In this document: piece by piece, positions 42,240-54,780 of the stretch
Layout of the letters: every line of letters starts with the position of its first letter
Numbering within the stretch: position 1 is the first letter of the stretch
Source: Sinohyriopsis cumingii
Lineage: Eukaryota > Mollusca > Bivalvia > Unionida > Unionidae
Direction: 5' to 3'
Length of the DNA stretch: 64,000 bases
NCBI GenBank assembly: GCA_028554795.2
Contig: CM068828.1
Coordinates: 14,622,814-14,686,813 of the forward strand
Notes under the pieces: generated by a model
Seen by the model: the letters and a program-made list of their open reading frames with translations, nothing else
Database searches by the model: none
Told to the model about the DNA's origin: nothing
Program-made: the position numbers and the translations under genes

Positions 42240-42690
42240 GGTCGGGAGCGTCTTATTCAATTCCGTATGAACCTGTACCACTGACCACTCACATCAGATC
42301 TACAAAGAAGGATTCAAGCCTTCGAAATGAGGTGCTACCGCAAGATCTTGGGCATCTCATACATTGACTATATAACCAACGAAGAAGTCCACAACATGAT
42401 CCAACAAGCCATCGGATCCTATGAAGACCCCTTGACCACAGTAAAAAGGCGTAAACTGAAGTGGTACGGTCATGTGTTAAGATCATATGGACTGTCGAAA
42501 ACAATCTTGCAATGAACGGTGCGAGGGTGCAGAAGAAGAGGCAGACGGAACAAGAGGTGGGAAGACAACATTGAGGAGTGGACAGGCATGGGATCTGGAG
42601 ACTCCTAAAGGGTAGTAGAGAACAGGGAAAGATGGAGAGAATTGGTTGTAAAGTCAACTGTGGTGCCCCAACGACCTCTTGGGTTAAGGG

Positions 42691-42730
<40 letters not shown>
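42240..42730 (+). mobile_element. RTE-like LINE 3' end with (GAT)n tail
   Basis: Translation shows the familiar C-terminal end of a non-LTR retrotransposon: FEMRCYRKILGISYIDYITN (about 42325), RRKLKWYGHVLRSYGLSKTI (about 42445), RRGRRNKRWEDNIEEWTG (about 42535) and VVPQRPLG near the end, followed by (GAT)n at 42693-42729. Stops at 42513-42515 and 42606-42608 interrupt it. The clade (RTE or a relative) is judged from wording and the GAT tail. Confidence 0.75.
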
Positions 42731-44948
42731 CTGGTGATGATGCAGTTTGTGTAAGTAAGCATGTTTCTTGATTCCTCTGTTGGTTTCTCAGTCTCAGGAC
42801 TATCGCTTCCTAAAGGTTTTACATTTTTAAAACTCTTCTACCATACTCCCATGTCATATTCACATTAAGATAAATTACCGCCTGTACTTTTTGAATGGCC
42901 TTACTGTACCGACATATAAGATGATGTTTTTATGGGTAAGCTTGTATCTTCATTCCAATCTTTTTTTCTCGGTTTCAGGACTAAAGACTTTAATTACATT
43001 GTTATTGCAATATTCTGTGCTGTATTCTATATATTCATTTTAATTATTCATCATACTGGAATATAAATTCTCAAACTGTACAAAGCCACCACCCGGGCTC
43101 GATCAGAGGGAAATTAAACTCAAATACTCACAAAGTTGAAGTACCGTGACATTTTCGGAAATATTCGACCAAACTTTATAGATGCATGCATAACAGTGGA
43201 CTTTGTTGGGGTAAATAACTGGACTAAATTCGTCCAAAGAGTGAAGCGGTTGGCATAGGGTTGTTCTTACAACTGGACTAAATTCGTCCAAAGCGGTTGG
43301 CATAGGGTTGTTCTTACAACCATAATAATATCAAGCCACAGATCATAAACTCGTGACTGGGGAAATGAAACCTCCCTGAAGACATTGTTTTACAAGACTT
43401 TCTGTCACGTAAATCTTTTATTAAATAATTATATCTGAAATATAGAAAATTACTAAATAATTTGTTCTCATGTTGTGCATTGCTATGTTTTCACATACGT
43501 AATAGATATCCTTAAATTTGTACGTATGAAAATATGACACTGTCCATCATTCTTTGTAATGCTTCCTTGTCTTCCGTATAGAAGGTATACCAGCTGTAAG
43601 ATAATCGAATACCGTGTAAGGTAGAACAAATATATGGAAGCTGAATTATGTTTCAGGCAAGGAAATAATGTTTCTTCTGATGATATTTCATCAATGCCAG
43701 TTCATGGTTCCGCGAAGTCATTTCTGTGCATTAACAATAATGTTAAAGACACGGTTTAATATAGTTTGCTGATTGGATACTACACCATGTCGTAAAAGTA
43801 ATTTCTTTGAAGATCATTCCAAACATAGCACCCTCTTTAAAGGCTGCTATTTTTATGATCAGAAAATGTATGCCTGCTGAAAGCATGGCGAAGTTACGAA
43901 AGAGGTGGTGGTGCTGACGAACGAGTTAAATGTTTCAATCTTAAATTCAGGAGCAAGTTTGTTATATAATTAAAAACACATTTTTCTTTTTCTGTACCAC
44001 TTTTTCAGGTAACACGTTGTTATACCACGCAATGAAATATATCCAATATTAATGTATGAAAAAATAAAATATCATATTTGTTCCAGAGAGAGAGGGAGAG
44101 AGAATGATTTCATATATCCTGATCAATTGGGTATATTTTTAAAATATTTTTAATTCTGCTCAAAGTTTTATCATCCAAGAAGGACAGTACCATTCTTTTA
44201 TTTTCTGGTCGCCGTTAAAACGATCTTGTCAGGCCCATAAGTTCTTGTATTACTTGGAAGCTTCATATTTCTGTAGATAGGATGTTACTTGCAGACTGCT
44301 GTGTAATTTACAATGTTATAAATTAGAAAAGGTGTGTTTAACTATGCCTTGGATATGCATAATCAAACAAGCATGCATGTGACTGCGAAACTACAGGGTT
44401 TTATACAGCTTCGAAGCATAACGAAGCCGTTACGAGCAAAGCACGAATGATGCAGTTTATCACATTCTGCTATCCACGTAATTCGGCGTATAAGGAACGG
44501 TATATGCTAGGTCATATTTTTTGAACATCCTACAGAATCCTCCGTTTGAATATAACACTACTTTTATTGTTCGTTAATTTTTGTTATAATGTCACTAAAC
44601 CACTTATGTTTTAAAAGATTCGGAAAGTTGCCTGAGCTACCGTATGTTCACTTGATGTTAGTACAAAGATTTAGTCTCCTTGAACCAGGCCTTTTGCATA
44701 TTTCCATGAGTCAGGGCAAACTATATCATTGCTCTGAGAAGAGACTTACTGATAATATGGTAAGGTTATTTATTTGCTGACTGGTATGAGTTTTTTTATA
44801 ACAATTGTGATCACATAAATACATAACTTTATACTTAATGTTATGTATGGAGCCGGTCACATAAATATTTACAGGTAATAAAAGTATTTAACACTCCCAG
44901 TACCTAAGTACATGTACCAATATATTATCATTATTATTATTATTATTA

Positions 44949-44981
<33 letters not shown>

Positions 44982-45400
44982 TCATCGATAATTGACACAT
45001 TGGACATTGTTTTAAAACATTTTACCGTTAAGTGTATTTTTTGTTGAGCTGAAGAAACAAAGTCGCGAAAGAGGAAATATTGACAATAATATGAAACAAC
45101 CAATTCTACAAGACATTTACATGACCCTCTCAATGCGTAGGACACTGTGAGTACCGAGAGACTCTGCTTCAACGAGACAATCAATATTGTATCAACGTAA
45201 GATTAAGAACCTTATAAGTATGTGGATGTTCCATCAAGTCTTGAACTTTTAAGAAACATTATGAATCAATATTGCACAAACTGACCTGTCCATTATATCA
45301 AATTTGCAACGATCATTGTTTTCTGTGAATGAGTAGTTACTTTGATTCTGTCTAGAAATGCGTGTTATCTCATCAGTCTATGGCATTCTAGAAGTTCCAC
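42731..45400. other. Non-coding host DNA upstream of gene copy 2
   Basis: No gene is seen. A tandem direct repeat of about 58 bases (ACTGGACTAAATTCGTCCAA) lies at 43215-43320. A (GA)n-like run lies near 44087 and an (ATT)n run at 44928-44980. From about 45400 the sequence starts to match the DNA upstream of copy 3 (59430 onward), so the upstream exon or promoter of the gene family may begin there. Confidence 0.5.
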
Positions 45401-45737
45401 CCATTTGATAAACTAAAGAAGACCAGTTGGGGGCAGGAACAGCAAACCAACCGTGTTCTGTGAGACTTGATTCAAAGAAACTTTCTATTATAGACATTCC
45501 ATAACCAGTCGTCATAGATCATGGTCAACATTCATGTCTGATATCTTCGTAAAAGCAGTTTCTAAGTAACTATTGTCGGGAGCGGGGTATTATTTCTCCA
45601 TTACGTATGTTCTTTCCCTTAAAATATATGTTTATCTAACATATAAGAGTTTTATTACATATTTAGATTTTTGCATTAAAATTTGTTTTGTTTTAGGTAA
45701 TGTCTTTATATTTGTTTGTCTCGTCTGCAGGTATAAT

Positions 45738-48215
45738 ATGCGTCTGTGCGTGGTCATAAGCTTGATGTTGTGCCACTCATATGGCGTGCTTGCTAGCAAA
45801 GTTTGGAACAAGAGCGAAACTACATTGAGAGATCATGATATTTTCCCCACGGAGGAAGATAAAACCTGTAATGTAACTATTCTGAACAAAACTGGAAAAT
45901 ATCTGCAAGTCATGTTTTCGGAGTTTACCCCAAACGTGGCCCATTTCACGCTTAGGTTCCCAAACAATTCCAACGTGTCATGGAATGATGCAGCTGTGCA
46001 GCCTCTTAGGTGGATTTGGTCTCTCAGTCAAGACGACGGGAACATCCCTTTCATCCAGTGGCATGTTGACTACAGCATTCTTTCATTCGGTTTATTAGAC
46101 GAGAAGGCTCTTCCAGAAAGCTGGATTGGATTTGATGTTCAACCTCCAAATTGCCCTATTAAAATTGGAAGCCAGAAATCTGATCTGGAAATTGCTTATG
46201 CATTCAGCAACATGACGGGTGTCTTCCTTTCAAAGTTGGACCGCAAATACGACAACAGTCATTGGTGTTTTGCAGCTGAAATTCCAGGGGTTAAGGATAC
46301 ATTTTTGTATAGACTTGGAATTCATTTCGGGTATCCTGTGGAAATTATGAGCTATAATTGCTGCTACTCTTTCTATCATTATAATGAAGAAAGACTGTAT
46401 GTTAATTGTTCACAAAGACAGAGTGAGACGATGCATGACACCACATCTGGACCATACTTCATGGGATTGATTCTTTTCTGCTATTTTCCCATTCTGCTGC
46501 TCAGCTTCTCGTCGAGCCTTTCAGATACAGGTAAAGTCAAGAGAGAACGTAATGGATATATATCTATGGACCGTATGGAAGACATGGACACCATTAATAT
46601 TGATGAGGATCAGGACATTGATTTTGTGTATCTGGAAAGAACCAGTCCGATAACTTCAACCTCCATTTTGTGTGGGTTATGTGGACTAGGCAACCGATTC
46701 CCCAGGCTTGCGTCACGCTTAAGAAGAACTCTCTTCGTACTTTTTTGTCCAGTCCTGATATACATAAAGCTTATTTTCTATAGCAGTTTGCAAAAGGAAA
46801 CCACCCTCGAGCTAATCAACCATGGCGTTCCAGTGAACTTTCTCAGTATGCTAGGTGGGTTTCAAAGAAGTCGTGAAATATTCGTTCCTCTTCTAGGTGG
46901 ACCTTTTGTTTTAATCATTCTTTTTTACGTAATAGCCGTTGTTCTCGTGATCTTTCCAGAAAATCTGGAAGAAGTTTTGGAAGATGGATTGAGAGTTTTC
47001 GCATGGATAGATAAATGTCCCCTTACACTGGATTTAGATTCAATTCAGGGTTTCTCCCGGGTACAAATAAAAGATGCATGTGGCTTTGCTAGGGTACGAG
47101 CATTAATGGTAGGCAGATTTTATTGCATTCTAAATCCCAAATTCTGGTCTCAGATCTGTTCTAGGTCTATCGCCAGATGCAGGCGATATATGTCCTTCCT
47201 CAGAATTAATCTTCCAAGATGCATTTATTATATCGCAAATCTTGTTCTGATACCAATATTTTTTATAATTATCTCAGTAGAGCTCTTACTTTTCCTTCTA
47301 TATTACGGAAATCCCCTACCATGGTTTATATTCACTGCCTTTACCGCTTTAGGAAACGCTTGGATTCGCATCTATCGAGAAAGGTTGGTTAAGATGATGA
47401 CATGCGTTTCGTCGTACTGCACTTTTATGTTTGGGTGTCTGCTTCTCGTCCCTGTTCTCGGTTACTTTTCCTATAGCACGATAATGATATTCTCCACTGG
47501 CTTCAACTTTGTGGCAGAAATACTTGTATTCCTCTTCATCGCAGTTATTGTCTATCCAACCACTGCTTTCGGATACCTATTCTTTGGGACCGCCCTGTTT
47601 TACTACGTATTGAAGCAACTTCGTGGTATTGGTGAAACCTATTTTGAACTTCTCTCGGATATCGTGGAGGTACTGATGGTTTTGAAAGCCGAGCCAGAAC
47701 AGTTTCAAGTGGTTGACGGTACACTAATTGTGCCCATCGAGAGAAGCAGCACTATACAAGCGATTCAAATCAACGGATATGTTACGAAATTATCACAAAC
47801 GCATCTGCGTCAAATCAGTAGTTCTCCAACACAATCCAGTGATTACCTGATTCGTTTTAAAAATAAAGTTCCTGGCATACCACGAGATCTTTTCCTCTAT
47901 GTTGTGCAAACGCATCGACCTGTTTTTCTCACTGTATTCAAAGCTTTTCTACGCATTGGCCTCATTGCGCTGCTTTTGTTTGGGACACTTAGAATTTCGT
48001 CATACGCACCCAGTAATTCATCCCAGGTGATAGAGGTCATGCATGTGATTTTCATTGTTATGATTGGATCTCTACCTCGTGCTCTTGAAGTCACCTTCTC
48101 TGGTTCCAATAAGGTGATCTTGAAGGAGAGTTTTCTACGACAATTGGAATCGACAATCATGAAATACACGAGACAAATATCGACCAGGACAGAAATGTTG
48201 CCCATGGCTGTATGA
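45738..48215 (+). CDS. Orphan multi-pass membrane protein, copy 2 (intact)
   Basis: I choose the ATG at 45738 because it opens a signal peptide (MRLCVVISLMLCHSYGVLA) and lies eight bases past a pyrimidine-rich acceptor-like site (TCGTCTGCAG, ends 45730); the frame is open back to 45573 but that part looks like intron. The product is 825 residues. Residues 20-239 form an ectodomain with several N-glycosylation sites (about N24, N45, N50, N76, N79, N158, N223). A span follows at 240-261, then an acidic loop, spans at about 332-350 and 384-406, a Cys/Arg-rich segment, a cluster of spans in the middle, and two near the C-terminus, about nine in all. I do not recognise the family and see no enzyme or channel motif. 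A receptor or transporter role is possible. Confidence 0.85.
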   Translation: MRLCVVISLMLCHSYGVLASKVWNKSETTLRDHDIFPTEEDKTCNVTILNKTGKYLQVMFSEFTPNVAHFTLRFPNNSNVSWNDAAVQPLRWIWSLSQDDGNIPFIQWHVDYSILSFGLLDEKALPESWIGFDVQPPNCPIKIGSQKSDLEIAYAFSNMTGVFLSKLDRKYDNSHWCFAAEIPGVKDTFLYRLGIHFGYPVEIMSYNCCYSFYHYNEERLYVNCSQRQSETMHDTTSGPYFMGLILFCYFPILLLSFSSSLSDTGKVKRERNGYISMDRMEDMDTINIDEDQDIDFVYLERTSPITSTSILCGLCGLGNRFPRLASRLRRTLFVLFCPVLIYIKLIFYSSLQKETTLELINHGVPVNFLSMLGGFQRSREIFVPLLGGPFVLIILFYVIAVVLVIFPENLEEVLEDGLRVFAWIDKCPLTLDLDSIQGFSRVQIKDACGFARVRALMVGRFYCILNPKFWSQICSRSIARCRRYMSFLRINLPRCIYYIANLVLIPIFFIIISVELLLFLLYYGNPLPWFIFTAFTALGNAWIRIYRERLVKMMTCVSSYCTFMFGCLLLVPVLGYFSYSTIMIFSTGFNFVAEILVFLFIAVIVYPTTAFGYLFFGTALFYYVLKQLRGIGETYFELLSDIVEVLMVLKAEPEQFQVVDGTLIVPIERSSTIQAIQINGYVTKLSQTHLRQISSSPTQSSDYLIRFKNKVPGIPRDLFLYVVQTHRPVFLTVFKAFLRIGLIALLLFGTLRISSYAPSNSSQVIEVMHVIFIVMIGSLPRALEVTFSGSNKVILKESFLRQLESTIMKYTRQISTRTEMLPMAV

Positions 48216-48265
48216 TGGTCCATTGATACCTGTAATAACTCTGCATTATATTATATTATATTATA

Positions 48266-48367
<102 letters not shown>

Positions 48368-48690
48368 ATATATATATATAGATAGATAGATAGATAGATA
48401 TATATGTGTATATATATATCTGTGTGTGTGTGTACTTCAACTATTTTAAATCAGATAAAAGTCATTTTACTTACACTGTATGTGGCTGTATGTCTGCTTG
48501 TGTAGCATGTACATCTGATATAACACGCGATGTATTTCTTACCTTTTTTCATAAGCGATGTAAGCATGTCGGAGGACTTTAAGTACAAAGTTTTGTATAG
48601 TAATTATCTGAGTTAATTTCCGAATTTGTTGTTGTAAATAATACATTCTATTGATTCAGACACATGTTTTGCAGTTCCCTTTGTAGCCCT

Positions 48691-48806
<116 letters not shown>

Positions 48807-48819
48807 CATTATATATGCA

Positions 48820-49168
48820 TGCATGTATGTATGCTGCTTCATTCTTTCTTTACTTCTTTCTGTCTCATTCCAGTTTGTGTTTGATTTGTATTAATACTAA
48901 TGAACACTCAAATTTAGTTACGTTTTTCGCATGTTACTTTTCCGAAGATAGTTATTTGATTTTATTTCAACTCTTAGAGAAATAAAGACCTTGCCGTCTA
49001 TAATGTCGTTTAAATTTGATTTGTTCGAATCACTGTTTGCACACGTGTACAAGGTCATCTGCAAACTACAGAGACAGTGTGTGTCGCTATACATAAGTGT
49101 AAATATACTATATAATATTGTAACATTTGTGGATTGCTTGCAAAATTGCAAACCATGGTAGTTGTTGA
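48820..49168. repeat. Flank block D, copy 2
   Basis: It matches 5580-5965 in the flank of gene copy 1, ending in GCAAACCATGG. Confidence 0.6.
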
Positions 49169-49874
49169 GGGAGATATTGTTGAATAGCGCGGGGAGTGAT
49201 GAATGAACCACAGTGATGGGTAAGTGCGTTCTTTTTAAATTGCAATTGTTACGAGTCTGTGCTCTTAAAAGAAGTAACAGAAAAGATTGATGACAACAAG
49301 CTTTGTAAAATTTAAGAGAGAGTTTATTTCCCAGGAATAAAAAGTGAAAAAAATGAGAAAAAAGAACCTACGGTATTACGAATTAGATCCAAAAATAATC
49401 CAAAAACTAAAACAAAAGTCCTTTGAATGAAACGATCTAAGTGAATCACAGTTTAAATCCCGATGAAAATCCAAAATGGAAGGTGATGACGTCTGTAATA
49501 GTCAGCGTTGTACTGATGTGTCAACAGTCTCTTGCTGAATCACAGAAAATATTATTCCAGTTTTTGAATTCCGTATAAATTCCAGTAAATATCTTTGTCC
49601 AAGAATTATCAGAGCACTTTTGTATTTCCAGGGAAAATAATCACTTGCGTTAACGTCACCGTAAAACTGTCATATTTCCCCTTTATCGCCTAGTCGGTAC
49701 ACTTTACATATAGGATGTGCAGTTTCATATTTTTGACATGACAACGATTCTGGTTGGTCCAAATAAACCCATGACATTTTTGCGCAGTATTCTCTTTACT
49801 GATTGGCTAAGATCGTGGGAAAATTTCAATACCCCGCCTACTAGAACGTTTTGTTTTTACTGTTACTACTATTA

Positions 49875-49940
49875 CAACTTAAATTTTGGCGGCCATTTTC
49901 CGAAAATGTCGTTAAACCCAAAACAAGAACAACAACAAAT
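49875..49940 (+). mobile_element. SINE 3' tail fragment
   Basis: TTTTGGCGGCCATTTTCCG then AAATGTCGTTAAACCCAAAA and an ACAACAA tail matches the end of the SINE family at 36660-36912. Confidence 0.6.
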
Positions 49941-52109
49941 AAAACTAAAGGAATTGGTGAACTGAGAGCGTAGATGTAGAAAGGGGTGATGTACTTTATA
50001 CCTGTAACATGGAATCCACCCTATACACAAGACTGGTCTAAATGTTAACTTACGGGAATATATAAATTCATCTCTGTTCACTGAAGAATGTGGACATAAA
50101 ACCAATCTCCAAAATGAAAGAACGTTATCCAACCACAGCACGGCGTAAAATAGCCCTGTTCGTGTGATGCAACTCGGAAGTTATGGAGTTCTACTATAGT
50201 TTTCTGTTCTAAATCGAATAATGCCAATATCCGGTCACAAATACATTACTGTAAATCTTCTACCTGAGGCATAATTATAAAAACAATAATACACTACAAG
50301 AAACAAAGTAACTGAATTTTTTTTTGGCCGTATTCCGAACTAAATAAACAAGCGCAGATTCATCAGTACACAACAACAACATTATTAATGCGCACATAAC
50401 TCCGCCCAGATAAATTTGAACTTAGTCGCGCGCTAGACATCACTTTAGATAGAAAATGGCGTTTTAGGCAACTTAACATTTAAATTTAGATTCATATTGC
50501 GAATGAATACGCATTTCAACAACTTTTCCTTTTAGTATGGAATGAATAGATTCTGGTATTTTTGTCGATTTTGCTAAATTTCGTGATAATGACTGGATTT
50601 ATCTGTATCAGTTTTACGTGAAAGTTCGTCTGATTTCAGCAGCAAGGGAGCAGCGTGTTGACATCTGCAAGTGTGTTTCTGTTCTGTCATTGAATGTTTG
50701 AAATCATAATGTAGGAAAGATACAAAGTCTTTCCATTGCAATTATCAAAAAGACGCTATGGACAATAATGCTTATTTCATTTTGAGTGCAGTAAAAAGGA
50801 TGTAATTGCACTTGGAATATGATCTTAATTACAGTACAATTTCAAAATGTGTAATCAAGCTTGAGGCTTGAGAACCCATGACAAGGCTCATATAATACAG
50901 ATTTGCATAACTAAGAAAGTGCATTTTGAGGAAATTCAGGAAGTAAAAATGTAAGTATATTTTTTCCCATTCTTATTACCAGCTAAAGAAGACAGTTTAT
51001 GCCTTGTCACTTGCATGTCATTTTGCAGGGACTCAGCAATTATATGACCTGTCAGGCGTATATCGCCTGCATAAATTCTAAACATTGTATCAATAAAGTT
51101 AACGCGGAATGTGGCAAAACAACTGGTATGTGGCAATCTACGAAACATCTGCTTTAATTCATTCAGAAACAAATTAAATCAACCAAAACGTAAAGTGTAG
51201 ACTACCTGAGTGTACATGATTTGTTTACAAAGTAATTCCTAATACACTATTTGACACACGTATCTTGAACGTGAGTGCAATATCGTAAAATACTGCACGA
51301 TTATGACAATATAAAGTTAACGGAAAATAAATGCTAGTTACAGAAAAGCGCAAAAGAATTATAGTGACTAATTTTGACGCGCAACAAATGAAATGTGCAA
51401 CAGGTGAGATAGAATGAATGAGATTATTTCTTCTTCTTTCACTTCTATTTCCATTAAAATAAAATAAAAATATATCATAAGCAGAATCTCAAATCGATAA
51501 AGATTTAATATTCAATTTATGAAGCTCGTTGAATAATCTCCAACTTTTGCGAGCCATGGAGAAATCATTTAAAAAATTCAGTATTAAATCACTACCGATT
51601 TTGTGATCTTCTATTTGATCGCTGCATCTCACCTTATTTTATGCACGGAACGCATAGAGAAAATATAAATCTTTTCAATACATCAGTACCATGGTTCTAA
51701 AAGACTTTTAAGACTGATTATTGCTAAATTTATCATAATACAGTGCCTTGATTCTGGGTCGATATGGTCCTTATAGTTTAGTCTTTGAATCACTAGACAG
51801 CTACTTTTCTTTGATATATTACTGCACATGAATAATCTATTTCATTTTGCGCTGATCATTGGGTTCTTCACTAGAAAAAGGGCATCTATTGAAACACATA
51901 GTGATTTGAATAGGCGACACTCAGTCACAACATTTTGCGAAATGCAATATATTATATGACTGGGCCACCTTTTTGTGCATACTTCTTTGCTACATATCTT
52001 GCGAACTGTCGGATAAATAATTGTCTCTCTGTCTCTTAAATGCATTGGTTTATTTCCACCCTCATCATCTGGTTACTTCTTTATCGGAAGAGCTCTCTTA
52101 TGTTACGTT

Positions 52110-52544
52110 TTGAAGCTTCTAAAATGCAATCGGGGCGTTAATTACATGTTAATATCCGATCCGATTGGAATCAGCACTAATCCTGATCTTCAGAACAATA
52201 TTCCTAAGCTCTACAACTCAGCAATAAAGACAGAGGCGACCCCGAATAATAACTTCCGAGTGAATTATATCACTATAAAATTAACAGACTACCAAAGAAA
52301 CCTTATGTATACCCAAGCAAGAACGTCAGAGTTAATTATCACTATAAAATTGACAGACGACCAAAGAAACCTTATGTATACCCAAGCAAGAACGTCAGAG
52401 TTAATTATCACTATAAAATTGACAGACGACCAAAGAAACATTATGTATACCCAAGCAAGAACATCAGAGTTAGAACATACATTCACTACGAAAAGTACAT
52501 TCCAGGACACCTCGTGGTCTTCATCGTCCGGAAGTGCAAGCTGA
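52110..52544 (+). CDS. Open frame with three 69-bp in-frame repeats, doubtful gene
   Basis: A 144-residue frame opens with an ATG and contains three near-identical 23-residue units (IKLTDDQRNLMYTQARTSEL) followed by a Ser-rich end. The unit length is a multiple of three, so the frame survives the repeats. There is no signal peptide, known domain or visible promoter, and block A has no counterpart frame. It may simply be a minisatellite whose period is divisible by three. Confidence 0.2.
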   Translation: MKLLKCNRGVNYMLISDPIGISTNPDLQNNIPKLYNSAIKTEATPNNNFRVNYITIKLTDYQRNLMYTQARTSELIITIKLTDDQRNLMYTQARTSELIITIKLTDDQRNIMYTQARTSELEHTFTTKSTFQDTSWSSSSGSAS

Positions 52545-52844
52545 TTCGTGTAACCGGTTTCAGGCCATCTTCTGTGTTGGACTGATACTTATGCTTGTGG
52601 TCGGTCCAGTGAGTGACTTAATGGACTGTTACGGAACGCTTTAGGACTGACAAGGCCGTTCACATTGAAATTCGTCTATGGCTGTTCGAGAGTTGTATAA
52701 GAGTGCAATCAAATGAAAATAGAGTCAAGTTATCCTTTCTGGACAAATATACGTTTCTGTTCATTTGGAAATCACTCCATATTATGCGGCGAAATTCCGA
52801 AACACGTCATCAAAATCTTTTGTTAAAAACATATCTGATTCAAG

Positions 52845-53005
52845 GCTATCGGCATATTACACTCTTTCTATTTCACTGTTTGGCTACCAGCATGATACAC
52901 TCTTTCTATTTCACTGTTTGGCTATCAGCATGTTACACTCTTTCTATTTCACTGTTTGGCTATCAGCATGATACACTCTTTCTATTTCACTGTTTGATCG
53001 ATGCA
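52845..53005. repeat. 39-bp minisatellite, about four copies
   Basis: Units read ACACTCTTTCTATTTCACTG then TTTGGCTAYCAGCATGAT, head to tail. Confidence 0.88.
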
Positions 53006-53375
53006 AATATACACTGATATAGATGATTACTGTTTTAAAGGTTCTGTTTTCAGATCAAGAAACCTTTTCTGCATTTATTAGTGTTCGAAGTAAGAAAACC
53101 GATCTATGTGATATACTTTTTGCAGATTTTATAAATTATTATTTTTATGATGATAAGTTTGCATAAACTGTATAGTCATAAAAAATTTGTATCAGAACTT
53201 GACTTATGTGCGTAGAACAGCTTGATAAGGAAATATATGTCAATAAACAACATTCAGTTCCATTGTTCTTACGATTAAGTCACCAATTGTGTAGAAAAAT
53301 AGATTCTGCATATCTCTATTTTCTTACGTTTACGTCGGCTACAAGTTATTTCCCTTTTGTGTGTGCTAAAACTGT

Positions 53376-53436
<61 letters not shown>
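53376..53436. repeat. (AT)n microsatellite
   Basis: An AT run at the junction of block B part 1 and block C. Confidence 0.95.
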
Positions 53437-53439
<3 letters not shown>

Positions 53440-53459
53440 TTGTGCTGTATCAATGATAC

Positions 53460-54003
53460 AAATTTTCATTAAAAGTAAAGGAGGCTTTGCCGAGTTCCCT
53501 TTGCAAGAAAAATTTATATAACGAGTTGTATATCACTGATAATGATATAGCGTACATGCTATACATATATTTTATTTATATCACATACAAATAAACATAT
53601 ATTTGGCCTTTAACTGGAGTTGAGATTGACTACAGGTAAATGTGTATTGACCGAGTAAATGAACTCACATTGCTGCCGAGTATCCGCCACAAAATGTAGT
53701 TCTATGCCTTTTGTGGCGATTCACAATCACCTTTGCTAAGTTGATTGTTTTCTGTTTTTAGTTTCTTTTTTATTTACATTGATTAAATCACAATAAGATG
53801 CAAGATAGTTTTAAGGAAGAAATTCGAGCAATACAAACACTGAACGTTCAGGCATTCAAGTTCCGGTGCATGGAAACAAGCGTGGCGTAGAAACTAAGCG
53901 AAATGACGAACCACAAGAGGTAATTAAAATATTTAAAACATTTATATTTTATCTAAGTCATTATTCTGCTTTAATTAACATAATTACAGACATTAGAATT
54001 GAT

Positions 54004-54062
<59 letters not shown>

Positions 54063-54780
54063 GGATTGACTTAACGTTTACTATCATAATTTGTTCCAGA
54101 TACATCGTCGCATGATAGAAGCGGAAGTCCTCTACGCTCGTCTATTCATGGATTTTCGCCCGTATTTTGCTACGATATACCAGAGAGAGGGAGGGAGAGA
54201 GGGAGGGAGGGAAGGAGAATTGGCTTTTGGACACTTTTATATTTGAGTAATAATAATCGATTTTTAGAGCATAATAATAGATTTAAGAAACAACAACAAT
54301 AATTACAGTAACAACAATAGAGCATTAAATGCATTACAGTATGTGTACATTATAACTAAGAAATTTACCGTTTAATATCGACAGGCTATTTTAACTTTTT
54401 ATCACTGTAGACAAATCTCAAATTCTTTGTTCTCTCTCACTCCAGATTTCTGAGTATTTTCTCCGTTATGCATGAATGCATGAGAAATGGAGGGGGGAAC
54501 AGAAAGCAGAAAGATTTGCGATGAAATTATGTACCATATTAAATTCATTTAGAAACACGAGATTATTAATACTTTCATCACTATTTTCATAAGTCACTAA
54601 TGATTAATGAGTGGAAATTCATCATTGATCTCGAATCATCAACACACATTTCAAGTATGTTTCTATATGCGTATTACTGCGCCATACGCGGATCAAAATT
54701 TCATATACCAATATTATTGGTATATCAAATTGCTTTGTACCAACACCCTAAACGCCATGTTATTTTTAATGTATGTGGTA
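53460..54780. repeat. Dispersed 1.3-kb repeat (block C), copy 2
   Basis: Collinear with 3120-4420, including the inner (CT)n run (54010-54059). It is inserted in block B beside the (AT)n run, at a point where block A has no such sequence. Confidence 0.6.

Noticed and set aside
30100-45000. Host protein gene between the Polinton and gene copy 2
   Set aside because: No frame above about 160 codons, no familiar domain and no run of exon-like pieces was found.
49250-49870. Possible LTR or MITE
   Set aside because: Composition is suggestive, but no paired ends or target duplication could be found by eye.
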